Below, piece after piece: positions 51,537 to 60,708 of a stretch of DNA of 64,000 nucleotides. The translations under genes and the position numbers were made by a program. Positions within the stretch are counted from its first letter, which is position 1; every line of letters starts with the position of its first letter. Origin of the DNA: Paenibacillus foliorum. GTDB taxonomy: Bacteria; Bacillota; Bacilli; Paenibacillales; NBRC-103111. The notes under the pieces are model-generated. The model was given only the letters and a program-made list of their open reading frames with translations. It was not told where the DNA came from and did not search any database. The stretch is taken from positions 1-64,000 of the forward strand of contig NZ_WHOD01000079.1 of NCBI RefSeq assembly GCF_013141765.1, given 5' to 3'.

Positions 51537-52616
51537 ATGAATCAATTAAATGAGAATGAGCTGTTAGTTTATGTAGGTTCATACGCTCCATCAACGTCAG
51601 TAGGAATTAATGTGTTCCGTCTTAATACGGATAACGGTTCTTTAACCTTGCAGCAAAGCTTGGAAGGGATTGAGAATCCGTCCTTCTTAACTCTTAACCA
51701 TAATCAAACTCGGTTGTATGCGGTTAGCGAGATTGGAGCAGCCGATGGCACGGTTACCTCCTACACGGTTAACCCTCAAGACGGAAGGCTGGACTTCCTA
51801 AACGAGCAGTCTTCTTTAGGCAAAGCCACATGCTATGTGACTTTGGATGATGACTCGTCGTGCTTAGTATTGGCCAATTATACTAGCGGCAATATTGCCC
51901 TGTATCCGGTAAAAAACGATGGCAGCCTAGGTGAGGCGGCAGACCATGTGCAGCATAAAGGCAGCAGTATTCGTGCAGATCGACAGGAAGCAGCACATCC
52001 CCATGCGGCTGTTATTGATCCCAGTGGGCGTTATGTTTTCGTTCCAGACCTAGGTCTAGATCAAATCAAGATATATCAAATGGATTATGAGCATACACGA
52101 CTCTTACCTCATAATGAAGTTCTTACTAAGCCAGGAGCGGGACCGAGGCATTTGGTGTTTCATACTTCCATTCCATATGCGTATATCATAAACGAATTGG
52201 ACTGCACGATAACTGTATATTCCTATGCGATAGAAGACGGTGCTCTTCATCCGGTGCAAACCGTTCCTGCGCTGCCGAATGATTTTACAGAGTTTAATAT
52301 ATGCGCGGATATTCATATCTCCCCATCAGGTAACTATTTATATGGATCAAATCGCGGACATAACAGTATTGTTGTCTATGAAATCAATAAGATCGATGGA
52401 ACATTAACTTATGTGGAGCACACGTCCACTCTTGGTCTGACTCCACGCAATTTTGCCATTACGCCGGATGGAGGCTTTTTGCTTGCTGCTAACCAGGACT
52501 CGAATTCGATAGTTACTTTTGCAATCGATCAGCAGTCCGGCCGATTAAGGGAGACGGGACAAACGGTAACGGTGGCTAAACCGGTATGTGTTAAAATAGC
52601 CAAGCGCCCTAACTGA
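51537..52616 (+). CDS. Lactonase-family beta-propeller protein (YkgB/Pgl-like), first copy
   Basis: A seven-bladed propeller of 359 residues related to 6-phosphogluconolactonase of the E. coli Pgl type. The blades show the family signatures GPRHLVFH, YGSNRGHNSIVVYEI and a final TLGLTPRNFAITPDGGFLLAANQDSN. It lacks a signal peptide. The known member opens 6-phosphogluconolactone, but the family has other sugar lactones as possible substrates. A second copy at 56233 shares the blades at clear identity. ATG 51537 follows GGGAGTG. It stands alone with its own terminator. Confidence 0.88.
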   Translation: MNQLNENELLVYVGSYAPSTSVGINVFRLNTDNGSLTLQQSLEGIENPSFLTLNHNQTRLYAVSEIGAADGTVTSYTVNPQDGRLDFLNEQSSLGKATCYVTLDDDSSCLVLANYTSGNIALYPVKNDGSLGEAADHVQHKGSSIRADRQEAAHPHAAVIDPSGRYVFVPDLGLDQIKIYQMDYEHTRLLPHNEVLTKPGAGPRHLVFHTSIPYAYIINELDCTITVYSYAIEDGALHPVQTVPALPNDFTEFNICADIHISPSGNYLYGSNRGHNSIVVYEINKIDGTLTYVEHTSTLGLTPRNFAITPDGGFLLAANQDSNSIVTFAIDQQSGRLRETGQTVTVAKPVCVKIAKRPN

Positions 52617-52632
52617 TGTATACAGCAAGTTG

Positions 52633-52670
52633 GACCATTCGATAACGAACAGTTGTCGAATGGTTTTTTG
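52633..52670 (+). terminator. Intrinsic terminator after the first lactonase gene
   Basis: ACCATTCGA (52633-52642) pairs with TCGAATGGT (52656-52664), followed by TTTTTT. Confidence 0.85.
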
Positions 52671-52885
52671 TTAAAGTATTAGTTTGTACACTTAACTTCT
52701 CTCAGTCTTGACAAGCGCACCCAACCCTCTGTGGAGATCGTTTTCTATTATTTTTATCCAATGATCAATTAATGAAAAGTCAGCTGGAAAGTATTGATAG
52801 AGGAATTTTAGTCCAAAGCTATTTTCAATACCGGTAAGGTCTGGTATGTTTATAAGGTTATATAAATTGTGTTTGGAGTGTACAT

Positions 52886-53764
52886 ATGGAGAATAGCGAG
52901 AGCAACAACCGCACTTTAATTGTAGATGGAATGGCATTATTGTTTAGGGCTTATTACGCACAATCTTATGGAGGGTATATTCGGAAGACAAGCGATGGTA
53001 CCCCGACTAATGCAATTTTTGGATTCATCCATTATTTATTCGATGCTATCAAGGAATTTCAACCTACTCATTTGCTCTGCTGCTGGGATTTAGGAAGTTC
53101 TACTTTTCGAAATGAAATGTATTCATCTTACAAAGCTAATAGAGCGGAAGCGCCGGAAGAGTTAATTCCTCAATTTGGTCTGGTAAAGGATGTTGTTGAT
53201 TCACTTGGGATACCGAACTTTGGGGTGCCAGGTTTTGAAGCAGACGATTGTATAGGTACTATAGCTTATCAAATTAGTTCTGAGACGGAAGTTCTTATAT
53301 TAACAGGGGACCACGATATGCTTCAGCTAGTAACGGATAAGATATCGGTTATTATTATGAAGAAGGGGAAATCAAACTATCAGGTTTATACACCGGTTTC
53401 TCTATGGGATGAGAAGGAACTGCACCCATCTCAAATCGTTGATATGAAGGCCTTTATGGGAGATACGGCGGATAATTATCCAGGTGTTCGAGGAATTGGC
53501 GAGAAAACAGCGCATAAACTTATTAAAGAGTACGGTTCTGTGCTCGGGGTCTTAGAAAATCTTGAACAGCTTCCAGCTAGTATTAAATTAAAAATTGAGA
53601 GTAATACGGATATGCTTTACTTATCCAAAGACTTGGCGACAATAAAAGTAGACGTGCCCATTGAGTGTGTTTTGGATGAGTGTCATTGGAAAATAAATCG
53701 CACTTCAGCGCTTCAAAAATTTGAAGAGCTTGAGTTCAGTAGTTTGATTAAATTGATTGGATAA
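52886..53764 (+). CDS. 5'-3' exonuclease, YpcP-like
   Basis: A free-standing version of the 5'-3' exonuclease domain of DNA polymerase I, 292 residues. LIVDGMALLFRAYYA, GFEADDCIGTIAYQ, LILTGDHDMLQLV and MGDTADNYPGVRGIGEKTA (metal-binding aspartates and helix-hairpin-helix) are all present. In B. subtilis the like protein YpcP helps to remove RNA primers and flaps. The ATG at 52886 has only a weak upstream site (GGAGTG). It lies alone between two terminators. Confidence 0.93.
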   Translation: MENSESNNRTLIVDGMALLFRAYYAQSYGGYIRKTSDGTPTNAIFGFIHYLFDAIKEFQPTHLLCCWDLGSSTFRNEMYSSYKANRAEAPEELIPQFGLVKDVVDSLGIPNFGVPGFEADDCIGTIAYQISSETEVLILTGDHDMLQLVTDKISVIIMKKGKSNYQVYTPVSLWDEKELHPSQIVDMKAFMGDTADNYPGVRGIGEKTAHKLIKEYGSVLGVLENLEQLPASIKLKIESNTDMLYLSKDLATIKVDVPIECVLDECHWKINRTSALQKFEELEFSSLIKLIG

Positions 53765-53811
53765 AAAAGAGACTTACCAGTTTATTAACAGCTGTTAAGT
53801 CTCTCTTTTTG
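53763..53811. terminator. Terminator between the exonuclease gene and the SLH remnant
   Basis: AAAGAGACTTA pairs with TAAGTCTCTCTTT over the outer part; A-run and T-run at the ends make it usable in both directions. Confidence 0.8.
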
Positions 53812-53826
53812 TATGTCGACTGGAGA

Positions 53827-54190
53827 TTAATTAATAAATTGAATGTATTGCAGCAAACGTTTCAGCATAACCGTAGCTTCAGCTCGTGTAGCTTCAGCAG
53901 AAGGGGCAAGAGTTGAATCTCTGACACCGTTAATGATTTTAGCATTAACGGCAGCAGTTACTGCCGTTTGGGCCCAGCTGCTGATCGAGCCGCTATCCTT
54001 GAATGAACTAGTTGAATCTATGCTGCTTTTGGAAGTGTAACCGGTGAAATCAAGTGCTTTGGCGATCATCACAGCCATCTGCTCACGTGTAATCGTGTCA
54101 TTTGGTTTGAAAGTATTGTCCTCGAAGCCGTTAACCAGTCCTGCTTTGGCTGCGCAGCAACCCGCAAGGCTTTTTCCTTTAGTAGAGTGA
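53827..54190 (-). pseudogene. Remnant of an S-layer-homology (SLH) domain protein
   Basis: Reading the minus strand, the frame from about 54190 to 53827 encodes AGLVNGFEDNTFKPNDTITREQ..., one SLH domain end, then a full second SLH unit with SSWAQTAVTAAVNAKIINGV and a last ATRAEATVMLKRLL. SLH domains usually come in threes at the end of a large exported surface protein, anchoring it to pyruvylated wall polymer. Here nothing but the last one and a half units is left, the upstream part is unrelated sequence, and there is no start codon with a site. A 5'-truncated gene is the simplest reading. Confidence 0.75.
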
Positions 54191-54339
54191 AAGTATAGGG
54201 TTCAACCTTCATATTGTCAAAAAACAATTGACACAGATCGATATAAGCGTATATATTTACTATATAATATTAACGTTAATACGACAATTAACTGCTTAAA
54301 CATTCTATAAACAGTATGAAGATTAGGGGTGCTTTGTAT

Positions 54340-55068
54340 ATGGAGTTGACGGGGATAGTAGCTGTGGTTTCAGGTTCGAGCTCAGGAGTAGGTCTCGCAG
54401 CTTTGAAAGCTTTGGTACAGAAGGGTGCTCATGTAGTTGCACTTGCCAGAGACGAGCAGAATTTGATAAATGCGATAGATTCGATTCACCCAGATTTTAA
54501 AAAGAATATCATTACTATTGCAACAGATGTTAGAAATGAGACATCCGTCAGGATAGCAATTGATCAAGCAGCTTCAAAATTCGGTCATATTGATATTCTA
54601 ATTAATGCGGCTGGAGTCAGTATGAGTGGCAAGCAATTGGTACAGGATATTGATCTCGCAGAGTGGAATCGAATTATGGAAACCAACCTAACCGGAACCT
54701 TTCTTATGTGCCGTGAAGTACTTCTCAAGATGGTTGAGAGAAACAACGGATATATTATTAATATTTTATCTACGGCAGCATTTCAAGCTTCTGGAGGAAA
54801 TAGTATTTATGCGGCCTCTAAATTTGGGGCAAGGGCTTTGACCGAAGCCATGATTGCAGCTAATAGGCGCTCCGGAATTCGTGTAACTTCTATCAGCCCA
54901 GGGGCAATTGACACTAACATTTGGACTCATAAAATGAATGCTGTTTCACAGGAAAGTAGAGATACGATGCTGAAAGCTGAGAGTATCGCCGATATCATTC
55001 TATTCCTTGTGAGTCAACCTCCAGAAGTACATATCGAGAATATTACGGTTACTCCCTGGTATCGATAA
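54340..55068 (+). CDS. Short-chain dehydrogenase/reductase (SDR)
   Basis: Classic SDR of 242 residues: cofactor motif SGSSSGVG at 11-18, NAAG, a catalytic serine, and Y157-x-x-x-K161 in YAASKFG. It will oxidise or reduce a carbonyl or alcohol with NAD(P); the substrate is not predictable. I prefer ATG 54340 with GGGGT nine bases upstream over ATG 54316, which would add eight residues. It is followed by an aldo-keto reductase and a lactonase gene in the same direction, without clear terminators, so a loose sugar-oxidation group is possible. Confidence 0.88.
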   Translation: MELTGIVAVVSGSSSGVGLAALKALVQKGAHVVALARDEQNLINAIDSIHPDFKKNIITIATDVRNETSVRIAIDQAASKFGHIDILINAAGVSMSGKQLVQDIDLAEWNRIMETNLTGTFLMCREVLLKMVERNNGYIINILSTAAFQASGGNSIYAASKFGARALTEAMIAANRRSGIRVTSISPGAIDTNIWTHKMNAVSQESRDTMLKAESIADIILFLVSQPPEVHIENITVTPWYR

Positions 55069-55182
55069 GTTCGAAAATCTGCAGAGGATCCAATTAGTGT
55101 CTTAGTGTCTATCCGCAGGAAATGAAAGGTATCATGGAATGCATCGCAGTAGAGTACAATTTCATATGAGGAGAGAGTTCAA

Positions 55183-56115
55183 TTGAAGACAAAAACGTTA
55201 GGCAAAACAGATATACAGGTTTCGAACATTACTTTTGGCTGCTGGGAGCTTGGGGGAGGACCTTGGGAATTTACAAGCGATGATAACAATATTAAGGCGA
55301 TCCAGGCTGCATTTGAGATGGGAATCACTACCTTTGATACGGCAGAGGGTTATGGAGATGGACATTCTGAGGAAGTCGTCGGTGCTGCTTTGGAAGGAAA
55401 GCGTAATCAAACGGTAATTTCAACTAAAGTAAGCCGGGCAAATCTAGCACCAGGTGATGTTCGCCGTTCTGCTGAAATAAGCTTAAATCGTTTAAAAACA
55501 GACTATATTGATATTTATTATATTCATTGGCCAAGCTTTGAGATCCCGGTATCGGAAACCTTAGGTGAATTTAATAAGCTAAAGGAAGAAGGCTTAATTC
55601 GCGCAATAGGGGTATCCAATTTTTCATTAGCCCAGTTGAAGGAAGCATCAAACTTTGCACAAATTGATGTCATTCAGCCTGAATACAGCCTACTGCAGCG
55701 GTCTATTGAAGAAGATGTCATTCCTTATTGCGTACAAGAGAACATTGGCATAATGAGCTACAGCTCTATTGCAAAGGGAATACTGACGGGGGCATTTCAT
55801 CTTGGTGGTAAACAGCTAAACGAAGAGGATTTCCGAAGCAAAAGGCGGTTGTTTTCTCCAGAGCATATGGAAATATCGAAAGAATTGATAGTACTGCTTA
55901 AAGATATAGCTGATGGGAAAAATAAGGCAATCTCACAGGTTGCTATCAGCTGGCTGCTGAATCAGGATGCTTTAACTACAGCTATAGTGGGATCTCAAAG
56001 CATCAAGCATATGAAGGAAAATGTGGAAGCTGTGGATATTATATTAACCTCAGATGAAATAAAGGCTTTGGATAATGTAAGCCGTAAAGTAATAGCTGAA
56101 ATAGATGCTCCATAA
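55183..56115 (+). CDS. Aldo/keto reductase
   Basis: TIM-barrel NADPH-dependent oxidoreductase of 310 residues with the complete catalytic tetrad D52, Y57, K82 and H115. GVSNFSLAQLKEA and AIVGSQSIKHMKEN are typical of the YccK/IolS-type branch. Substrates can be sugars, aldehydes or ketones. The start at TTG 55183 follows GAGGAGAGAG. It comes 114 bp after the SDR gene and 117 bp ahead of the second lactonase gene. Confidence 0.9.
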   Translation: MKTKTLGKTDIQVSNITFGCWELGGGPWEFTSDDNNIKAIQAAFEMGITTFDTAEGYGDGHSEEVVGAALEGKRNQTVISTKVSRANLAPGDVRRSAEISLNRLKTDYIDIYYIHWPSFEIPVSETLGEFNKLKEEGLIRAIGVSNFSLAQLKEASNFAQIDVIQPEYSLLQRSIEEDVIPYCVQENIGIMSYSSIAKGILTGAFHLGGKQLNEEDFRSKRRLFSPEHMEISKELIVLLKDIADGKNKAISQVAISWLLNQDALTTAIVGSQSIKHMKENVEAVDIILTSDEIKALDNVSRKVIAEIDAP

Positions 56116-56232
56116 GCAGAAGTTGAATTCAAATGCCGTTATTCTCAGTTGGGGTTAGCTGCATTTCACTACTGGATTTGTTGATCCCTAGCCATTGCAT
56201 CTGCCACTACTTTAGGAAGAAGGGTTCTTAAT

Positions 56233-57276
56233 ATGTATGTATTTACAGGCTGCATGAATGCTGAGTTATCTCCGAGTTTATATCTGTGCGAGTTTCACGA
56301 GGAAGATGGTTCGCTTACATTGGTTAACTCTTATAGCGACATGTCCAAATCATCTTATTTGGCTGTTGATGCATCCAGAAATACCGTATACGCTGTAGGA
56401 ATGGATTTTGAAAATGAAGGAGCAGCAGCCTCGTATTTATTTAATCCAGACACGAAAACATTGCAGTTAGTCAGCAAGCAAGCGACATTGGGTAAAAATC
56501 CAATCTATATTAGTACAGACCCCGACTCTACTGTATTATTCGCGGCTAATTTCGCGGGTGGGAGCATTACTGCTCTGCCATTGAAACCGGAAGGGATTAT
56601 GGAGGATGTCTCCTGCTGCATCTCCTTCGAAGTTCACCATATAGGAGTTGGCTCGAAGAACAAATCACATCCGCATAGTATTGTGGTTGACCCTACTAAC
56701 AGATATGTTGTCGTACCTGATTTGGGGACAGATCGGCTATATATTTATGAAATTGATTATGCACACTATGATTTGAAGCTGAAACAAACCCTTTTTGTGG
56801 AACCCGGATCTGGACCCAGACATTTTGTGTTTCATCCAACTAAACCTTGTGCTTATATGATCAACGAGTATAACTCGACTATTACCGTTTTCACTTACGA
56901 TGCCTCGCAATGTGGTCTTGAGATCGTTCAAACGGTGTCTACACTGCCCATGGGCTTTGACGGGATCAACAAATGTGCCGATATACTAATATCTCCTTGC
57001 GGTAAATATGTATACGGTTCCAATCGCGGTCATGATAGTATTGTCCAATTTAGAATTAGTGAAAGTGGTTTTCTTACCTATGTGGAACATATAAGTTCAG
57101 GAGGGAAGAAGCCTCGAAGTATGGCTGCTTCTCCAAGCGGCAAATACCTCTTGGTTGCCAATGAAGGTGACAATCACGTGGCCACATTTGTAATTGATCA
57201 ACAAACAGGTTCGTTGACTCCGGCCAGTCACTTGAGCTTGGAATCCAGTCCTATTTGCATCAAATTTATGATTTGA
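56233..57276 (+). CDS. Lactonase-family beta-propeller protein, second copy
   Basis: A 347-residue propeller of the same family as the protein at 51537. Shared stretches include GPRHFVFH, YMINEYNSTITVFTYD, ADILISPCGKYVYGSNRGHD and the final blade, so the two are paralogues. It probably opens a sugar lactone. The position after an aldo-keto reductase, which could make such a lactone from a sugar, supports that. ATG 56233 has AAGAAGGG upstream. The next gene starts 12 bp later. Confidence 0.87.
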   Translation: MYVFTGCMNAELSPSLYLCEFHEEDGSLTLVNSYSDMSKSSYLAVDASRNTVYAVGMDFENEGAAASYLFNPDTKTLQLVSKQATLGKNPIYISTDPDSTVLFAANFAGGSITALPLKPEGIMEDVSCCISFEVHHIGVGSKNKSHPHSIVVDPTNRYVVVPDLGTDRLYIYEIDYAHYDLKLKQTLFVEPGSGPRHFVFHPTKPCAYMINEYNSTITVFTYDASQCGLEIVQTVSTLPMGFDGINKCADILISPCGKYVYGSNRGHDSIVQFRISESGFLTYVEHISSGGKKPRSMAASPSGKYLLVANEGDNHVATFVIDQQTGSLTPASHLSLESSPICIKFMI

Positions 57277-57288
57277 GGGGGAAAAACT

Positions 57289-57726
57289 ATGATTACGGCT
57301 ATATCACATTACGGGGTTAAAGTTAAGGATATGGAACGCTCAGTGAGTTTTTATTGTAATGTTCTTGGGTTTGAGGAGTCATTCAAGCTGTATAATGACG
57401 ATGGTTCAGTGAGAATTGTATATTTACACATTGGTCGCCATCACTTTATTGAGTTGTTCCCTGATGGACAGGAAGAGTATCGTTATATACCAACTGCAGT
57501 AGGTATGAACCATCTGTGCTATGAGGTAGATGACGCATACGCAACAGTGGAGCAAATCAAAGCTAATGGAGGAACACTTGAAAAAGAAATAGAGACAGGT
57601 AGAAGCGGATGCTTGCAGTTCTGGATAGCAGATCCGGATAATAACCGCATCGAGCTGATGCAGTTACTACCGGATTCTCTGCAGGCTAAAGCACTTCAGG
57701 CCATTCAGACTAAATACAGCCAGTAA
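57289..57726 (+). CDS. VOC-superfamily protein (glyoxalase I-like)
   Basis: A 145-residue protein of the vicinal-oxygen-chelate fold, with two beta-alpha-beta-beta-beta halves. Likely metal ligands are H7, E55, H75 and a glutamate near residue 124 (DNNRIELMQL), placed as in glyoxalase I and related lyases or epimerases. The precise reaction is open. GAGGGGG lies directly upstream of ATG 57289. It is 12 bp behind the lactonase gene, so they are co-transcribed and may serve the same compound. It is convergent with the GNAT gene, one base apart. Confidence 0.87.
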   Translation: MITAISHYGVKVKDMERSVSFYCNVLGFEESFKLYNDDGSVRIVYLHIGRHHFIELFPDGQEEYRYIPTAVGMNHLCYEVDDAYATVEQIKANGGTLEKEIETGRSGCLQFWIADPDNNRIELMQLLPDSLQAKALQAIQTKYSQ

Positions 57727-57727
57727 G

Positions 57728-58168
57728 TTACAGTTTCTTTTTCATACGGACATGAGGAATACCTGCATCAAGAAAGACTTCAGACGAAACGGTAACATAA
57801 CCGAGCTTATGATAAAATGCTTCCGCTTGGCATTGCGCATCCAGAAGCGCGTAGTCAAAGCCTTGTTCACGAGCTAGTTCTTCTAAAGCTAGTACAATGG
57901 TTTTGCCTGCTCCTGTACCTCTTTGTTCTTTGCGGACGGCTATTCGCTGCAGTTTCATTGTAACTTCATCATAAGGACGCATTCTTCCGGTAGCCAAAGC
58001 TTGTTCGTCGTCCATTAGCAGTACATGCACACATGCATCAGGACTTTGGTCGAATTCATCGATCTCAAGGCTTTCATCTACCAGCTGTTCTCTTATGAAT
58101 ACCTCAAACCTAATATCTAAGCAGTGCTGCAATTGTTCTCTAGTTGTAACGATAAGGGTTTGTTTCAC
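57728..58168 (-). CDS. GNAT-family N-acetyltransferase (ElaA-like)
   Basis: A 146-residue acetyltransferase with the acetyl-CoA loop QRIAVRKEQRGTGAGKTIV and the ElaA/YjcF-like segments ATGRMRPY and DAQCQAEAFYHKLGY. The acceptor is unknown. It has a purine-rich AAAGGAGAT site ahead of the ATG at 58168. It stands alone on the minus strand. Confidence 0.88.
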   Translation of the reverse strand: MKQTLIVTTREQLQHCLDIRFEVFIREQLVDESLEIDEFDQSPDACVHVLLMDDEQALATGRMRPYDEVTMKLQRIAVRKEQRGTGAGKTIVLALEELAREQGFDYALLDAQCQAEAFYHKLGYVTVSSEVFLDAGIPHVRMKKKL

Positions 58169-58227
58169 GAATAGATCTCCTTTTTGTTCAAATTAACTTC
58201 TGTCTATTAGCTAAAAATGAAAACTAG

Positions 58228-58350
58228 GAACATGTTAACCTTCTATACGGCAATCGTCAAGCTCTTGCTGGAGATCGAGAAGAGTGTGCTGTTGAAGCTG
58301 CAAGTGAATTAAGGATTCATAGACCAACCTTTATACAAATAAAGCCTTGA
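58228..58350 (+). other. Short open fragment before the isomerase gene
   Basis: A start-less frame of about 40 codons, ending at 58350, encodes LLYGNRQALAGDREECAVEA and an IHRPT tail. The composition is protein-like. It may be the C-terminal end of a lost gene, or chance. Nothing else is visible in the 196-bp gap. Confidence 0.2.
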
Positions 58351-58364
58351 AAAGGAGCAATGAC

Positions 58365-59396
58365 ATGAGTACTCTACGTACCAATGAAGAACCGTCCGCA
58401 CACGTTTACGAGCAAATCCCTACTAGCCATTATTTGATAGATAGCCGTAAAGGACCGTATTATACAGGTGATTACAAGCTAGGTCTTAACTTTTACAGCT
58501 TCAGTCATAATTTGAACTCATGGATGAAAGGAAGTACTGAGGGAGCTCCTCCAATCGATACGATGCAGGTTATCCGTTTCGCTAAAGAGGCAGGATTTGA
58601 CGCTGTGGATATTACCTCTTATTATATCCCTGGATATGATAATTTTACTATGCCAACGAAATCAGACGAAGAAATTTTTGAATATGCCAGAACTATTAAG
58701 AATCTTTGTAGTGAATTGGGAATCGCAATTAGCGGAACAGGGGTAAAGAACGATTTTGCCGATCCGAGCGATGAAAGACGTGCATTGGATGTTAAACGAG
58801 TCAAATATTGGATTGATGTAGCAGCTGAGATGGGGACCCCTGTTATGAGGGTCTTTAACGGAGAGGTTCCCAAAGATATAGAGACCTCTGGCTGGGAAGC
58901 TATAGCAAGAGAGAGGATTGTGCCTGCCCTTAGAGAATGCGCTGAATATGGTGCGGAAAAAGGAGTCATCATCGGTATGCAGAATCATGGCGACATGGTG
59001 TGTACGGCTGATCAGGTGATCCGAATTCTAAATTGGGTGGACCATCCCAACATTGGACTAATTAACGATTCCGGCTTTTTCAAAAAATTTCTCGAACGTA
59101 CCGGTGAAGGCTATGCTTGGTATGATGATATTGAAGCGGTACTTCCTTATACGGTGAACTTTCAAGTAAAGAGAAAACCGGCCGGTGCCAATACAGACAT
59201 TCTGGTTGATCTAGAGGAGCTCTTTACTCGAATCCGATACAGCAATTACCGTGGTTATATCCCATTGGAGACGCTTTGGGTAAATGGTGATAAGGATCAT
59301 CCCAAAGACCTTTCCGAGCCGCCGTTCGAACAAATAAAGGATTTTCTTGGCAAGATGAGGGCTGCTTCAGAAAGCACGAAAACTATTAAGAAATAG
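58365..59396 (+). CDS. Sugar phosphate isomerase/epimerase-type TIM barrel protein
   Basis: A 343-residue protein of the xylose-isomerase-like TIM barrel family (AP endonuclease 2 superfamily). LGLNFYSFSHNLNSW opens the first strand; AKEAGFDAVDITSYYIPGY, VMRVFNGEVP, GMQNHGDMVCTADQV, GLINDSGFF and a late IPLETLWVNGD carry the usual Glu, His and Asp metal ligands. It should isomerise or epimerise a keto-sugar or a derivative. The ATG at 58365 has AAAGGAG seven bases upstream. It ends in its own terminator, and a LacI-type regulator gene follows. Confidence 0.87.
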   Translation: MSTLRTNEEPSAHVYEQIPTSHYLIDSRKGPYYTGDYKLGLNFYSFSHNLNSWMKGSTEGAPPIDTMQVIRFAKEAGFDAVDITSYYIPGYDNFTMPTKSDEEIFEYARTIKNLCSELGIAISGTGVKNDFADPSDERRALDVKRVKYWIDVAAEMGTPVMRVFNGEVPKDIETSGWEAIARERIVPALRECAEYGAEKGVIIGMQNHGDMVCTADQVIRILNWVDHPNIGLINDSGFFKKFLERTGEGYAWYDDIEAVLPYTVNFQVKRKPAGANTDILVDLEELFTRIRYSNYRGYIPLETLWVNGDKDHPKDLSEPPFEQIKDFLGKMRAASESTKTIKK

Positions 59397-59406
59397 TAAT
59401 GTAAAA

Positions 59407-59456
59407 ATAAACTGCCCTATTTGTTGATTTTGACATAGGTGCAGTTATTTTTTTGC
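59407..59456 (+). terminator. Intrinsic terminator after the isomerase gene
   Basis: AACTGC-CCTAT (about 59410) pairs with ATAGG-GCAGTT (about 59435-59447), followed by seven T. Confidence 0.8.
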
Positions 59457-59592
59457 TCAAAAAAGGCAAGCTGTTAGTACAGATGTTTTTCTAAGGGATG
59501 GTTTAAAGGAATTTCGAATGCCGTTGCAGAATTGTATAGAGTGCATGATCAGTTTTAATGATAGGAATGGATTAACAACAGAGGTGAGTAAA

Positions 59593-60618
59593 GTGAGTAA
59601 GCGTGTACGGCAAGAGGATATAGCCAAAGAACTCGGATTATCCATCAATTCCGTATCTTTAGCATTAAAAAATAGCAAACGTATTAATGAAGAAACAAGA
59701 CAAAGAGTACATCAGGTTGCCAAAGAATTAAACTATATTCCGAATTCCATCGCCCGTTCTCTTGTTGAAAAGAAATCGAAAATAATAGGATTCATTTTAC
59801 CCAAAATAACGAATCCTGTCCAAATAGAAACGGCCCAGCTTATTGAAAGAAAACTAATGGCCAACGGATACAATATGATGCTTATGACCACCGATAGTGA
59901 TAGAGACTATGAGTCTTTCGCTCTGGATATCCTTGTTTCTCGACAGGTCGACGGAATATTCCTGTTTCCTACGAATAAACAAAATCAGGATAAAATCAGA
60001 TCGATACGCAATGCTCATATTCCGATGGTCCTCTTGTCTGGCGGTAATTACGAGCCAGCGAGTGACTCCGTCTACATGAACCAGTTTAAAGGCGCTTATA
60101 AAGCTGCATCCCATCTGGCCCAATTAGGTCATCGACAAATTGCGTTTATTCATGGCGGCCCAGCCAATATGGAAAAGTACACGGGATATCAAGCGGCATT
60201 GAAGGATAACGGAATCGAGTTTGATGAGGAGCTTGTTATAACTGTCGACAATTATAGCTACGAACAAGGCTACTTGTCGGCTGCAAAGCTTTTTTCTAAG
60301 GGGGGAGTAACAGCCCTTTTCGCATCCAGCGATTATTTGGCGCTGGGAGCACTGCGTTGGTGCCGAGAACAAGGGATGCGAGTGCCTGAGGATATGGCTA
60401 TTGTTGGCTTCGATGACCTGGAAGCAGCCCAATATGCGGAAATACCTCTGACCAGTGTAACCTATAAGGTAGAGGAATTAACTACTCTTGCTGTAGAACT
60501 GCTGTATCGGTTGATAACGGAGGAAGAGCAGGCCAAGTCGAAGCCAATAAGAATTGAAATCGAGCCTACTCTGCAAATAAGAAGCTCCTGCGGATATAAA
60601 AGCAAAAACAGGCAGTAA
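59593..60618 (+). CDS. LacI-family transcriptional regulator
   Basis: The N-terminal helix-turn-helix (RQEDIAKELGLSINSVSLAL and LNYIPNSIARSLVEKKSK hinge) is followed by a periplasmic-binding-protein-like ligand domain (IGFILPKITNPVQIE, GFDDLEAAQYAEIPLTSV). It is 341 residues long. GTG 59593, with GAGGTGAG five bases upstream, gives the normal LacI N-terminus; the frame is open from 59518 but without a site. It probably controls sugar genes nearby, either the isomerase before it or the esterase and binding protein after it. Confidence 0.9.
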   Translation: MSKRVRQEDIAKELGLSINSVSLALKNSKRINEETRQRVHQVAKELNYIPNSIARSLVEKKSKIIGFILPKITNPVQIETAQLIERKLMANGYNMMLMTTDSDRDYESFALDILVSRQVDGIFLFPTNKQNQDKIRSIRNAHIPMVLLSGGNYEPASDSVYMNQFKGAYKAASHLAQLGHRQIAFIHGGPANMEKYTGYQAALKDNGIEFDEELVITVDNYSYEQGYLSAAKLFSKGGVTALFASSDYLALGALRWCREQGMRVPEDMAIVGFDDLEAAQYAEIPLTSVTYKVEELTTLAVELLYRLITEEEQAKSKPIRIEIEPTLQIRSSCGYKSKNRQ

Positions 60619-60708
60619 AGAATCCGCAAGCTGCCTCGTATCTAACTTTGATATAGTAAGCCAGTAAGATAGAAAGATAGAAGGACAGTAAGATAGTGAG
60701 GTCTCAAC

